DNA of 64,000 bases, taken from contig NZ_JAPEMC010000001.1 of assembly GCF_026343115.1 (NCBI RefSeq), positions 5,125,001 to 5,189,000 on the forward strand. Reading direction: 5' to 3'. Made by a program: the position numbers and the translations under genes. This document shows, piece after piece, positions 13,772-22,701 of the stretch. The stretch's first letter is position 1; each line of letters begins with the position of its first letter. Below the pieces are notes generated by a model. It saw only the letters and a program-made list of their open reading frames with translations. It did not search any database and was not told where the DNA came from. The DNA is from Streptomyces sp. NBC_00102. Its GTDB lineage: Bacteria; Actinomycetota; Actinomycetes; Streptomycetales; Streptomycetaceae.

Positions 13772-16489
13772 GTGAAGGCCATTCGTCGGTTCACCGTACG
13801 TCCCGTCCTCCCCGACTCCCTGCGACCCCTGCACGACCTCGCGCGCAATCTGCGGTGGTCGTGGCACACCGAGACCCAGGAGCTCTTCCGGTCCGTCGAC
13901 CCCGAGGGGTGGCGGCCGGAGGATGCCGACCCGGTGCGGCTCCTCGGCTCCGTCTCCGCCTCCCGGCTGGCCGAACTCGCCCGCGACGAGGAGTTCCTCG
14001 GCCGCCTCGGCGAGGCCGCCGACGAGCTCGACGCGTACCTCACCGGACCCCGGTGGTACCAGAGCCGACTCGCCCAGGGCAGCCAACTACCCAGCTCCGT
14101 CGCCTACTTCTCGCCCGAGTTCGGAGTGACCGCGGCCCTGCCGCAGTACTCCGGCGGACTCGGCATCCTGGCCGGCGACCACCTCAAGGCCGCCAGTGAC
14201 CTCGGCGTCCCGCTCATCGGGGTCGGCCTGCTCTACCGGCACGGCTACTTCCGCCAGTCGCTCTCCCGCGACGGCTGGCAGCAGGAGACCTATCCGGTCC
14301 TCGACCCCAACGAACTCCCGGTCACCCTGCTGCGCGAACACGACGGCACCCCCGCCCGGGTGGTGCTCGCGCTGCCCGGCGGACGCTCGCTGCACGCCTG
14401 CGTCTGGAAGGCCCAGGTCGGCCGGGTCCCCCTCCTCATGCTCGACTCCGACGTCGAGGAGAACGCGCCCGGCGAACGCGACGTCACCGACCGGCTCTAC
14501 GGCGGCGGCAGCGACCACCGGCTCCTCCAGGAGATGCTGCTCGGCATCGGCGGGGTGCGCGCCGTGCGCACCTGGTGCCGGCTCACCGGCGCCCCCGCGC
14601 CCGAGGTGTTCCACACCAACGAGGGCCACGCCGGCTTCCTCGGCCTCGAACGCATCCGTGAACTCGCCGAAGGGAAGCAGACGTCCGGACAGGCGTCCGG
14701 ACAACTCTCCGGCGAGGGGCTCGACTTCGACTCGGCGCTCGAAGTCGTCCGGGCCGGAGCCGTCTTCACCACCCACACCCCGGTACCCGCCGGCATAGAC
14801 CGTTTCGACCGGCAGCTCGTCGCCCGCCACTTCGGCGACGACGGCGAACTCCCCGGCGTCCCCGTCGACCGGGTGCTCGCACTCGGAGAGGAGACGTACG
14901 AGGGCGGCACCCCGGGCATCTTCAACATGGCCGTCATGGGGCTCCGCCTCGCCCAGCGCGCCAACGGCGTCTCCACCCTGCACGGGGCCGTCAGCCGGGA
15001 GATGTTCTCGGGGCTCTGGCCGGGATTCGACCCGGCCGAGGTGCCCATCACCTCCGTCACCAACGGCGTGCACGCCCCCACCTGGGTCGCCCCCGAAGTG
15101 CTCGGCCTCGGCGCCCGGCAGGTCGGCGAGGACCGCGCCCGGGACGCTCTCGCCGGCGGCGAGGTGGCCACCGGGAACGACACCGACCGCACCGGCACCC
15201 CGCGCCGCTGGGACGCCGTGACGGCCATCGGGGACCAGGAGATCTGGGACCTGCGCCGCGTCCTGCGCGAACAACTCGTCACCGAGGTCCGTAAACGCCT
15301 CTACGCCTCCTGGCGCAGGCGGGGCGCCGGCACCGCCGAACTCGGCTGGATCGACGGCGTACTCGACCCGGACGTCCTCACCATCGGCTTCGCCCGCCGG
15401 GTCCCCTCGTACAAGCGGCTCACCCTGATGCTCCGCGACAAGGACCGGCTGACCCGGCTGCTGCTCCACCCGACCCGGCCCATCCAGATCGTCGTCGCCG
15501 GAAAGGCCCACCCCGCCGACGACGGTGGGAAGCGGCTCATCCAGGAGCTGGTCCGGTTCGCCGACGAGGCCGAGGTGCGCCACCGGATCGTCTTCCTGCC
15601 CGACTACGGCATGGCCATGGCGCAGAAGCTCTACCCCGGCTGCGACGTCTGGCTCAACAACCCGCTGCGCCCGCTGGAGGCCTGCGGCACCAGCGGGATG
15701 AAGGCCGCCCTCAACGGAAGCCTCAACCTCTCGGTGCGCGACGGCTGGTGGGACGAGTGGTTCGAGCCGGACTTCGGCTGGGCCATCCCGACCGCCGACG
15801 GTTCCGCCGTGGACGACGACCGGCGCGACGAACTGGAGGCCGACGCCCTCTACGCGCTGATCGAGGACCGGGTAGCGCCCCGCTTCTACGACCGCGGGGA
15901 GAACGGGCTGCCCGAGCGGTGGATCGAGATGGTCCGACGCACCCTCGCCGCCCTCGGCCCCAAGCTCCTTGCCGGCCGCATGGTCCGGGAGTACGTGGAG
16001 CGGCTCTACGCCCCCGCCGCGCTGTCGCGCCGCGCCCTCGACGCCCCGGTCGCCCGCGACCTCGCGGCGTGGAAGTCGAAGGTACGGGCGGCCTGGCCGC
16101 AGGTGGCCGTCGACCACGTCGAGACGGTCACCGACACCGCCGCGAGCGGCTCGGCGGAGCTGGGCGCGACCCTCGCGCTCCGGGTCCGGATCGCGCTCGG
16201 CGGCCTCGCCCCGGAGGACCTGGAGGTGCAGGTCGTCGCAGGGCGGGTGGACTCCGGCGACGCGCTCGTCGACGCCCAGGTCATCCCGCTGAAGGTGACC
16301 GGCACCGGCGACCTGGAGGACCACCGGATCTACGAGGGTCCGCTCTCCCTGGACCGTACGGGCCCGTACGGCTACACCGTGCGCGTCCTGCCCTCGCATC
16401 CGCTGCTGGCCTCGGGCACCGAACTCGGCCTGGTGGCCCTGCCGGACGCGACCGTCGGCGAGGAGGAGGGCGGCCCGGTACTGCGCTGA
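13772..16489 (+). CDS. glgP: Alpha-glucan (glycogen) phosphorylase GlgP
   Basis: A 905-residue GT35 phosphorylase of the actinobacterial type (DUF3417 N-terminal domain: VRPVLPDSLRPLHDLARNLR). It releases glucose-1-phosphate from alpha-1,4-glucan. YFSPEFGVTAALPQYSGGLG, HTNEGHAGFLGLERI and the pyridoxal-phosphate lysine motif EACGTSGMKAALNG (Lys about 643) are present. The start GTG (VKAIRRFTVRP) matches orthologues and follows AGGTGG at 13761. It is divergent from glgE, pairing glucan synthesis and breakdown around one control region. It ends at a long bidirectional hairpin. Confidence 0.97.
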   Translation: MKAIRRFTVRPVLPDSLRPLHDLARNLRWSWHTETQELFRSVDPEGWRPEDADPVRLLGSVSASRLAELARDEEFLGRLGEAADELDAYLTGPRWYQSRLAQGSQLPSSVAYFSPEFGVTAALPQYSGGLGILAGDHLKAASDLGVPLIGVGLLYRHGYFRQSLSRDGWQQETYPVLDPNELPVTLLREHDGTPARVVLALPGGRSLHACVWKAQVGRVPLLMLDSDVEENAPGERDVTDRLYGGGSDHRLLQEMLLGIGGVRAVRTWCRLTGAPAPEVFHTNEGHAGFLGLERIRELAEGKQTSGQASGQLSGEGLDFDSALEVVRAGAVFTTHTPVPAGIDRFDRQLVARHFGDDGELPGVPVDRVLALGEETYEGGTPGIFNMAVMGLRLAQRANGVSTLHGAVSREMFSGLWPGFDPAEVPITSVTNGVHAPTWVAPEVLGLGARQVGEDRARDALAGGEVATGNDTDRTGTPRRWDAVTAIGDQEIWDLRRVLREQLVTEVRKRLYASWRRRGAGTAELGWIDGVLDPDVLTIGFARRVPSYKRLTLMLRDKDRLTRLLLHPTRPIQIVVAGKAHPADDGGKRLIQELVRFADEAEVRHRIVFLPDYGMAMAQKLYPGCDVWLNNPLRPLEACGTSGMKAALNGSLNLSVRDGWWDEWFEPDFGWAIPTADGSAVDDDRRDELEADALYALIEDRVAPRFYDRGENGLPERWIEMVRRTLAALGPKLLAGRMVREYVERLYAPAALSRRALDAPVARDLAAWKSKVRAAWPQVAVDHVETVTDTAASGSAELGATLALRVRIALGGLAPEDLEVQVVAGRVDSGDALVDAQVIPLKVTGTGDLEDHRIYEGPLSLDRTGPYGYTVRVLPSHPLLASGTELGLVALPDATVGEEEGGPVLR

Positions 16490-16523
16490 CCGGCGGCAGT
16501 GGCACCCGGCGGGGAACGCGTGG

Positions 16524-16560
16524 ACGGCCCGGGAGGAGAGTCGGTCTCCTCCCGGGCCGT
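16524..16560. terminator. Bidirectional terminator between glgP and the M4 protease gene
   Basis: A perfect 16-bp inverted repeat (ACGGCCCGGGAGGAGA at 16524-16539 and its complement at 16545-16560) around a 5-base loop, in the 110-bp gap between convergent genes. It should stop transcription from both sides. Confidence 0.92.
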
Positions 16561-16598
16561 CCTGCGTTCATCGCTTCAGCCGGTTCGGCTCAGGTGCG

Positions 16599-18629
16599 TC
16601 AGAAGGTGAGCGAGAAGCTGTTGATCTTGCCGGTGTCGCCCGAGGCGACGTCCTGCACCTTCAGCTTCCAGACACCGTTGGCGACCTGCGCCGAGGCGTT
16701 GACCGTGTAGGTCGCCACCACGTTGTCGGCCGAGTCGCTCGACGAGGAGCTCTTCAGCCGGTACGAGGTCCCGTTCGGGCCGACGAGGTCGACGACCAGG
16801 TCACCGCGCCAGGTGTGGGTGATGTTCACGGAGGCCTGGAGGGTGCTGGGGGCGTTGCCGGTGACGCCGGAGACGGTGAGCGAGCTGGTGACAGCGGCAC
16901 CGTTGTCCGGGATCGAGACGGCGGTGTTGCTGGTGAAGACCGTTCCCGTGGGAGGCGTGGTGCCGCCCGGGCGGGTGCCGACGTTGATGCCGGCCCAGGC
17001 GTTGGCCACGGCGGTGTACTCGGCGCTCGTCGTGCCGTACAGCTCACCGGCGGCGGCGAGGGTACCGGTACGCGCGGAGGCGTAGTTGGTCGTCGTGGTG
17101 AACTTCGTGGTGAGCGCCCGGTACCAGATCGCCAGCGCCTTGTCGCGGCCGATACCGGTCACGGCGAGGCCGTCCGAGGTCGGCGAGTTGTACGAGACGC
17201 CGTTGACGGTCTTGGCGCCGCTGCCCTCGGAGAGCAGGTAGAAGAAGTGGTTCGCCGGGCCCGAGGAGTAGTGGACGTCCGAGCTGCCGATGCCGGAGAA
17301 CCACGAGTCGTACGACCCGCCGTCCTTGCTCGGCTTGTCCATGTAGCGCAGCGGGGTGCCGTCGCCGTTGATGTTGATCTTCTCGCCGACGAGGTAGTCG
17401 CCCGGGTCCGCCGCGGTGTTGGAGTAGAACTCCACACCCGCCGCGAAGATGTCACTGGTCGCCTCGTTGAGGCCACCGGACTCGCCGCTGTAGACCAGCC
17501 CGGCGGTGGCCGCGGTGACACCGTGCGACATCTCGTGGGCCGCGACGTCCAGCGAGGTCAGCGGGGCGGCGTTGCCGGCACCGTCGCCGTACGTCATGCA
17601 GAAGCAGCTGTCGGTCCAGAAGGCGTTGACGTAGTTGTTGCTGTAGTGCACGCGGGAGTACGCGGCGACGCCGTTGCCCTTGATGCCGGTGCGGCCGTGG
17701 ACGTTCTTGTAGTAGTCCCACGTCTCGGCCGCGCCGTAGTGGGCGTCGGCGGCGGCGGTCTCGGTGTTGGTGCCGACGCCGTTGCCCCAGACGTCGTCCG
17801 CGCCGGAGAAGAGCGTCCCGGTGCCGGACGTGCCGTGGTTCAGGTTGTACGTCTTGTGGCCACCGCGGGTGGAGTCGGTGAGGTTGTACGAACCCGTGGT
17901 GCCCGAGGTCCCGAGGGTGACGGTGCCGCTGTACTGCGTGTTGCCGGTACCGGTCTCGATGCCCTGCCACTCGAACAGCTTGGCGCCGGAGGTGGCGTCC
18001 GTGACGACGTGCAGCTCGTTCGGGGTGCCGTCCTCCTGGAGGCCGCCGACCACCGTCTCGAAGGCGAGCTTCGGGGTGCCGTTCGCCAGCCAGACGATCT
18101 TGCGGGGAGCCTGGCTCGCAGCGGTGGCCTTCGAGCCGTCGGCCGAGGCGGCGCTCAGCGCCTGCTTCTCGGCGGCGGCCGGGGCGATGTCCGCGACGGT
18201 GTCGACGGACGTCAGCTGCGCGGTGGTGGCGGGGGACGCCTTGATGACGGACTCGGTCGCGCCGGCCGCGCTCTCGGAGACGACGAGGTCGCCGCCGAGG
18301 ACCGGCAGCCCGCCGAGGGTCCGCTCGTAGCGGGTGTGCACCGTGCCGTCGACGTCCTTGACGACGTCACGGACGACGAGCTTCTCCGTCGCGCCGAGGC
18401 CGAGTTCCTTGGCGGTGGTGGCCTTGCCCGCGTCGGCCTGGGCGATCAGGGCGGCACGGGCGGCGGGGGAGAGGTCCGCCGGCAGAGCGCCCGGGTTGGC
18501 CGTGCTCGGGACCGGGGCCGCGGCGGGGGTGGCGGTCGCCGAGGGCGAGGTGACTCCCACGGCGACCAGGGCCGCCGCGGCGATCAGGGCGCCGGTCGCG
18601 GTGGTGCGACGGCTGTGCGTGAGTCTCAC
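16599..18629 (-). CDS. Secreted M4 (thermolysin-like) metalloprotease with P-domain
   Basis: A 676-residue secreted zinc protease. It has a Sec signal peptide (RRTTATGALIAAAALVAVGV, then SATA-T-PAAAP), an FTP/PepSY propeptide (HTRYERTLGGLPVLGGDLVV), and the M4 catalytic domain with zinc motif HEMSH (about 364-368) and the third ligand in GGLNEATSD. VHYSSGPANHFFYLL carries the family's His region. The last 90 residues form a proprotein-convertase P-domain (ITHTWRGDLVVDLVGPNGT, ending GDTGKINSFSLTF), frequent in Streptomyces exoproteases. GTG start with AAGGAG 5 bases before it. Probable role: extracellular protein digestion. Confidence 0.95.
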   Translation of the reverse strand: MRLTHSRRTTATGALIAAAALVAVGVTSPSATATPAAAPVPSTANPGALPADLSPAARAALIAQADAGKATTAKELGLGATEKLVVRDVVKDVDGTVHTRYERTLGGLPVLGGDLVVSESAAGATESVIKASPATTAQLTSVDTVADIAPAAAEKQALSAASADGSKATAASQAPRKIVWLANGTPKLAFETVVGGLQEDGTPNELHVVTDATSGAKLFEWQGIETGTGNTQYSGTVTLGTSGTTGSYNLTDSTRGGHKTYNLNHGTSGTGTLFSGADDVWGNGVGTNTETAAADAHYGAAETWDYYKNVHGRTGIKGNGVAAYSRVHYSNNYVNAFWTDSCFCMTYGDGAGNAAPLTSLDVAAHEMSHGVTAATAGLVYSGESGGLNEATSDIFAAGVEFYSNTAADPGDYLVGEKININGDGTPLRYMDKPSKDGGSYDSWFSGIGSSDVHYSSGPANHFFYLLSEGSGAKTVNGVSYNSPTSDGLAVTGIGRDKALAIWYRALTTKFTTTTNYASARTGTLAAAGELYGTTSAEYTAVANAWAGINVGTRPGGTTPPTGTVFTSNTAVSIPDNGAAVTSSLTVSGVTGNAPSTLQASVNITHTWRGDLVVDLVGPNGTSYRLKSSSSSDSADNVVATYTVNASAQVANGVWKLKVQDVASGDTGKINSFSLTF

Positions 18630-19382
18630 GCGGACTCCTTCTGCGAGGGGGGGTACCGGCGGGCGGTGGCCCGGTCGGCAGTGCAGGCGGTGCGCGGAAC
18701 GACGGAAGAGTGTCAGTCGCGGCGTGTTCCTGTCAGGACCGCGTCAATGAATTGGCCAGAACTCGTCCGTTGCTGAGGGGCCGGTGTTCGTTAAGCGGAC
18801 GTTTCGTCGATCTTGGCCACCATGACATCCGCAGGCCGCCCGATGCCGTAACCGCCGACAATGGCGGTCCGTGGCCGTGTACGGGGTGTTCGAGAATTTC
18901 GGGGGTGGAGGAGTCTGGCTCACGTGGTGAGACGCACGGGGTGCATGGCTCATAACCAGCCATGCGTGGAGGGCATTTAACCCGGCCGGCGGGACGGGCC
19001 CGCGGAGGCGGTCCGCGAAGGGGCCCCGCCGTCGGGTCGGGGTGCTGCGGCGGGTGGTGGGGCGTGTGGGGAGTGCGGTGGGTGGTGGTGGGGCGCGCGC
19101 GGGGTCGGTGCGACGGGTGAGGTGGGACGTGTGGTGAGGGCGAGGCGGGTGAGGTGATGCGGGTGCGGCCGGGGCGTCCGATTCCCGTCGCGCCCGATTG
19201 ACCGTTGTCACGCAGTCCTACGATCCTTCCATCGTGGAATGTCGCCGGAGAGAAGACGAATTCCCTTCCGCGCGGGAGTCATTGAAATGATGAGAATGCG
19301 AACGGGCCGTGGGTATCCGCTGATTTTGCCGTCGTGCCGTGTCCGTCCACGTCTTTCGTGACGGATCGGGCACGATTTGTCC
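18630..19382. promoter_or_regulatory. Divergent promoter region of M4 protease and polysaccharide operon
   Basis: A 750-bp stretch without a convincing gene. It contains a small hairpin (GCATGGCT at 18943-18950, AGCCATGC at 18958-18965). A possible promoter for the rightward operon is TTGACC at 19198 with TACGAT at 19219; the 15-bp spacer is short, so this is weak. The last 180 bases are less GC-rich than the surroundings, as expected for a leader or promoter. A dyad ACGAT-N6-ATCGT at 19220-19235 overlaps the proposed -10. Confidence 0.4.
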
Positions 19383-20963
19383 GTGGTGACAGGAAGAGAT
19401 CAGATCCCGGTCGAACCGGATGAGACCCCCGGGCCGGAACGTCCGGCAACCCCAGCCCCGGCGGGGGGCGTTCCCGTGCAGGGGCGTTCCGACCCCGACC
19501 TGATTTCCCCGGTGCCCTCCCCGGCGACGGACCTGCCCGGCCTCTTCGAGGCGGCGGACGACGACGAGCCGCTCCGCGTCCAGCTCTCCCGGGCGGAGCG
19601 CCACGGACGCGCGGTCGCGGTGATCGGGCTGGGGTACGTGGGTCTGCCGACCGCTCTGGCGCTCCGCGCGGCGGGGGTCCGGGTGATCGGGATCGACGTC
19701 AGCGCCGACCGGCTGCGCGACATCCGTGCGGGCGCCGTGGACCTGGGGCTCCGGGATCGGGAACGGCTGACGGACGCGTTGCACGACCCCGCCTTCCTGC
19801 TGACCGACGACCCCCGGGCGTCCTCCTGGGCGGACACCGTGATGATCTGTGTGCCCACTCCCGTGGACCGCCATCAGGTGCCGGACCTCGGGATGCTCGC
19901 GAAGGCCTGCGCTTCGGCGGTCGCGCACGCGGTTCCCGGGCAGCTGCTTCTGCTGACCTCCACCAGTTACGTGGGCACCACCCGCGATCTGCTCCTCGCG
20001 CCGCTCGCGGCCAAGGGGATGAAGGTGGAGGCCGATGTCTTCGTGGCCTTCGCCCCGGAGCGGATCGATCCGGGGAACGCCACCCACGGTCAGGACCTCA
20101 CCCCGCGCGTCGTGGGGGGTGAGGGGCGGCGCAGTACCGCTTCGGCCGTCTCGGTGCTCTCCCGCATCTCCCCCTCGGTCCACCCGGTCGGAAGTCCGGA
20201 AGCCGCCGAGATGACCAAACTCTGGGAAAACACCTTCCGGGCCGTCAATATCGCGCTGGCGAACGAACTGGCCGACAATTGCGCCGTATTCGGACTGGAT
20301 CCCCGATCGGTGATCGACGCGGCCGCGACCAAGCCGTACGGTTTCATGCCCTTCTATCCGGGCCCCGGTGTCGGCGGCCACTGCATTCCGTGCGATCCGC
20401 ACTATCTGCTGTGGCAGTTGAAGGCCGAACGCATTCCCTCGCCGGTCGTCGACGCCGCGATGCGGGCCATCGCGGAGCGCCCCGGGCGGATGGCCGGACT
20501 CATCACGGCGAAGCTCGCCGCACGGGGAATTCCGGTCGCCGGAGCGCGTGTCCTGGTGGTCGGGATCGCGTACAAGAAGGGTGTGGCGGACATCCGCGAG
20601 AGCCCCGCGCTGGAGATCATGGGGCTGCTGGCGGACTGGGGGGCGGCGGTCTCCTTCACGGACCCGATGGTGCCCCGCGCCGATCTGCGCGGCCGGACGC
20701 TCACCGCCGTCGCCGACCCGTGGGACCAGCGATGGGACCTGGTCGTGCTGCACACTGTGCACTCCGGCACGGACCTGAGCCGGCTCGGCCCCGAACACAC
20801 GGTGCTCGACATCTCCCAGGACCGCAGGGGCCCAGGCGGAGCCGGGACCCCCCGGGCCGCCGGAGCGGCGGGCGGAGCCGGTACGTCCGGAGGTGCGGAG
20901 GCGCCCGGCGGCGACGGGGCGCACCGGTCGGCGGGTTCGCCCGAGGTCGGGGTATCGGCGTGA
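19383..20963 (+). CDS. Nucleotide-sugar 6-dehydrogenase (UDP-Glc/UDP-HexNAc dehydrogenase family)
   Basis: A protein of about 526 residues. It oxidises a UDP-sugar at C6 to the uronic acid using NAD. Rossmann motif GLGYVGLPTALAL is near residue 82, the middle domain has EMTKLWENTFRAVNIALANE, and the catalytic Cys is in GPGVGGHCIPCDP (about 334). The GPGxGGHCIPxDP form is, in my knowledge, more typical of UDP-N-acetylhexosamine dehydrogenases (WecC, TviB, WbpA) than of UDP-glucose dehydrogenase (GxGFGGxCFPKD). An N-terminal extension of about 70 Pro/Asp-rich residues and a Gly/Ala-rich tail are unusual. The start is uncertain among TTG 19377, GTG 19383 and GTG 19386. It overlaps the next gene (GTGA). 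Confidence 0.9.
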   Translation: MVTGRDQIPVEPDETPGPERPATPAPAGGVPVQGRSDPDLISPVPSPATDLPGLFEAADDDEPLRVQLSRAERHGRAVAVIGLGYVGLPTALALRAAGVRVIGIDVSADRLRDIRAGAVDLGLRDRERLTDALHDPAFLLTDDPRASSWADTVMICVPTPVDRHQVPDLGMLAKACASAVAHAVPGQLLLLTSTSYVGTTRDLLLAPLAAKGMKVEADVFVAFAPERIDPGNATHGQDLTPRVVGGEGRRSTASAVSVLSRISPSVHPVGSPEAAEMTKLWENTFRAVNIALANELADNCAVFGLDPRSVIDAAATKPYGFMPFYPGPGVGGHCIPCDPHYLLWQLKAERIPSPVVDAAMRAIAERPGRMAGLITAKLAARGIPVAGARVLVVGIAYKKGVADIRESPALEIMGLLADWGAAVSFTDPMVPRADLRGRTLTAVADPWDQRWDLVVLHTVHSGTDLSRLGPEHTVLDISQDRRGPGGAGTPRAAGAAGGAGTSGGAEAPGGDGAHRSAGSPEVGVSA

Positions 20964-22492
20964 CCCTGACCGATCGCGCCCCTGCCGGCCGCACCACCGT
21001 CCCCGCCGCTGACCGTGCCACTGTCCCCGCCGCCGCCGACCGTGCCCGGGGCTCGGCCGCCGACCGTGCCCGGGGCTCCACGCCCCCACCCGGCCCGTCG
21101 GCCGGCCGGTGGCTCGCCGAGGCGCTCCCCGGGGTCCGGCGCGGGCTGCGCAGGCTGCTGGTGCTGCTCTGCCTGATGCCCCTGATCGTCGTCCTGGCCC
21201 ACGAGGCGCTGCGGCTGCCGCGCCTGAACACGGCTTCGGCGTACGGTCTGGTGGTGCTCGCGGGCACGATCGCCCTGCTGTACATCGCGTACAGCCGCTA
21301 CGAGGACCCCTCGACGACCTCCGGCCCGGCGGTGCCCGACGCCGGGTTCCCGCCGCTCGCCGCCCGGCCGCGCGTCGACTTCCTGCTGGCGGTGAAGGAC
21401 GAGGCCGACGCCATCGAGGAGTGCGTCCGCTCCATGGCCGCCTCGGACTGCCCGCGGGTGCGGATCGTCGTGGTGGACGACTTCTCCACCGACGGCACCC
21501 GCGAGATCCTGGTCCGCCTGCGTGACGAACTCGGCATCACCGTACTGCTCTTGGACGAGAACGTGGGGAAGAAGCACGCCCTGGTCGCCGCGTGCGAGCA
21601 CGTGGACGCCGAGGTCGTCGCGTTCACCGACTCCGACTGCGTCCTCGCGCCCGACGCGCTCCGCCGCTGCGTGGACGCGTTGGCCCGCCATCCGCGCCTC
21701 GGTGCCGTGAGCGGCCACTGCCGGGCCCTGAACGCCGACGCGACGATGCTGACGCGTATTCAGGACATTTGGTACGAAGGCCAGTTCAGGATCGCCAAGG
21801 CGGCCGAGTCCTCCTTCGGCTCGGTGTCCTGCGTCTCCGGCCCGCTCGCGGTCTTCCGTCGGGAGGCGATCTACAACTACCTCCCCGCCTGGGCCGGGGA
21901 CCGCTTCCTGGGCGCCCCCTTCCGCTTCGCCACCGACCGCCAGCTGACCGGATACGTCCTCGGACAGACGTGGATCGGCAAATCCCTCAAGGACCGCTAC
22001 CGGGACTCCCCGTTCGTCTCGGGCGAGGACCACCCCGAACGTCTCTGGCGGGTCGGCTACGTGCGGTCGGCCCACGTCCTGACCAACGTCCCCGCCCGAC
22101 TCGCCCCGCTGATGCGCCAACAGGTCCGCTGGAAGAAGAGCTTCATCCGCAACCTCTTCTTCACCGGCTCCTTCATGTGGCGCCGGGGCCCCGGACCCGC
22201 CGTCCTCTTCTACGGCCACGTGCTCTGGGTACTCGCCGCACCGCTGATGGCCGTACGCCACCTGGTCTGGGCCCCGGCTCACGGCGCGTACCTCCTCACC
22301 CTCCTCTACGTCTGCGGAGTGCTGCTCAAGGGCTGCGTCTGGGGACTCGCCTACCGGACCGACCACCCCGGCGACACCCGATGGAGATACCGCCCCCTCA
22401 TGAGCCTCTTCTCCTCGGTGGTCCTGGCCTGGCTGCTTCCGTACTCGCTGCTCACCGTGCGGCGCGGGATCTGGTCGAGGAGCACGACATGA
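20960..22492 (+). CDS. Hyaluronan-synthase-like processive GT2 glycosyltransferase
   Basis: A 510-residue membrane glycosyltransferase. After a disordered Ala/Arg/Pro N-terminus come two membrane segments (LLVLLCLMPLIVVLAHEALR, then YGLVVLAGTIALLYIAYS), a GT2 domain with VVDDFSTDGT, the DSDC nucleotide-binding motif (about 224), VSGPLAVFRREA and QQVRWKKSF (about 386), and about four C-terminal membrane segments. The SGPLxVxRRE, FLGxP and QQxRWxKSF motifs match Streptococcus HasA as I recall it. It should polymerise and extrude a polysaccharide. About 25 extra residues (GKSLKDRYRDSPFVSGEDHP region) precede the acceptor region. GTGA overlap upstream, ATGA downstream. Confidence 0.88.
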   Translation: MTLTDRAPAGRTTVPAADRATVPAAADRARGSAADRARGSTPPPGPSAGRWLAEALPGVRRGLRRLLVLLCLMPLIVVLAHEALRLPRLNTASAYGLVVLAGTIALLYIAYSRYEDPSTTSGPAVPDAGFPPLAARPRVDFLLAVKDEADAIEECVRSMAASDCPRVRIVVVDDFSTDGTREILVRLRDELGITVLLLDENVGKKHALVAACEHVDAEVVAFTDSDCVLAPDALRRCVDALARHPRLGAVSGHCRALNADATMLTRIQDIWYEGQFRIAKAAESSFGSVSCVSGPLAVFRREAIYNYLPAWAGDRFLGAPFRFATDRQLTGYVLGQTWIGKSLKDRYRDSPFVSGEDHPERLWRVGYVRSAHVLTNVPARLAPLMRQQVRWKKSFIRNLFFTGSFMWRRGPGPAVLFYGHVLWVLAAPLMAVRHLVWAPAHGAYLLTLLYVCGVLLKGCVWGLAYRTDHPGDTRWRYRPLMSLFSSVVLAWLLPYSLLTVRRGIWSRSTT

Positions 22493-22701
22493 GGGCGGGC
22501 GACAGACGGTCGAGCGGCTGGCGGCTGGGCGCGGAGACCCCGGGCGGCGCGGGCGCCGACCGTACGGCAACAGGGGCGGACGCACGCGGGGAACACGGGG
22601 GAGCGGTACGGCGTGCCGCCCGGCTGCTGGCCGGATTCCTGACCGCCTGCGCGGTCGTCGCCCTCTACCTGATGGTCCTGTCCCGGGGAGACCTGAGGTG
22701 A
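22489..22701 (+). CDS. Small single-span membrane protein
   Basis: A 70-residue protein with a hydrophilic Gly/Ala/Arg N-terminus and one membrane segment near its C-terminus (AARLLAGFLTACAVVALYLM), ending SRGDLR. It begins within an ATGA overlap with the glycosyltransferase gene and ends in a GTGA overlap with the deacetylase gene, so it is embedded in the coupled operon. By position it resembles IcaD/PgaD, the small partner of PNAG synthases, but there is no sequence motif to confirm this. Its third-position GC bias supports coding. Confidence 0.72.
   Translation: MRAGDRRSSGWRLGAETPGGAGADRTATGADARGEHGGAVRRAARLLAGFLTACAVVALYLMVLSRGDLR

Noticed and set aside
14087..16399. Long minus-strand open frame opposite glgP
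   Set aside because: Shadow of a well-supported phosphorylase gene; no domains.
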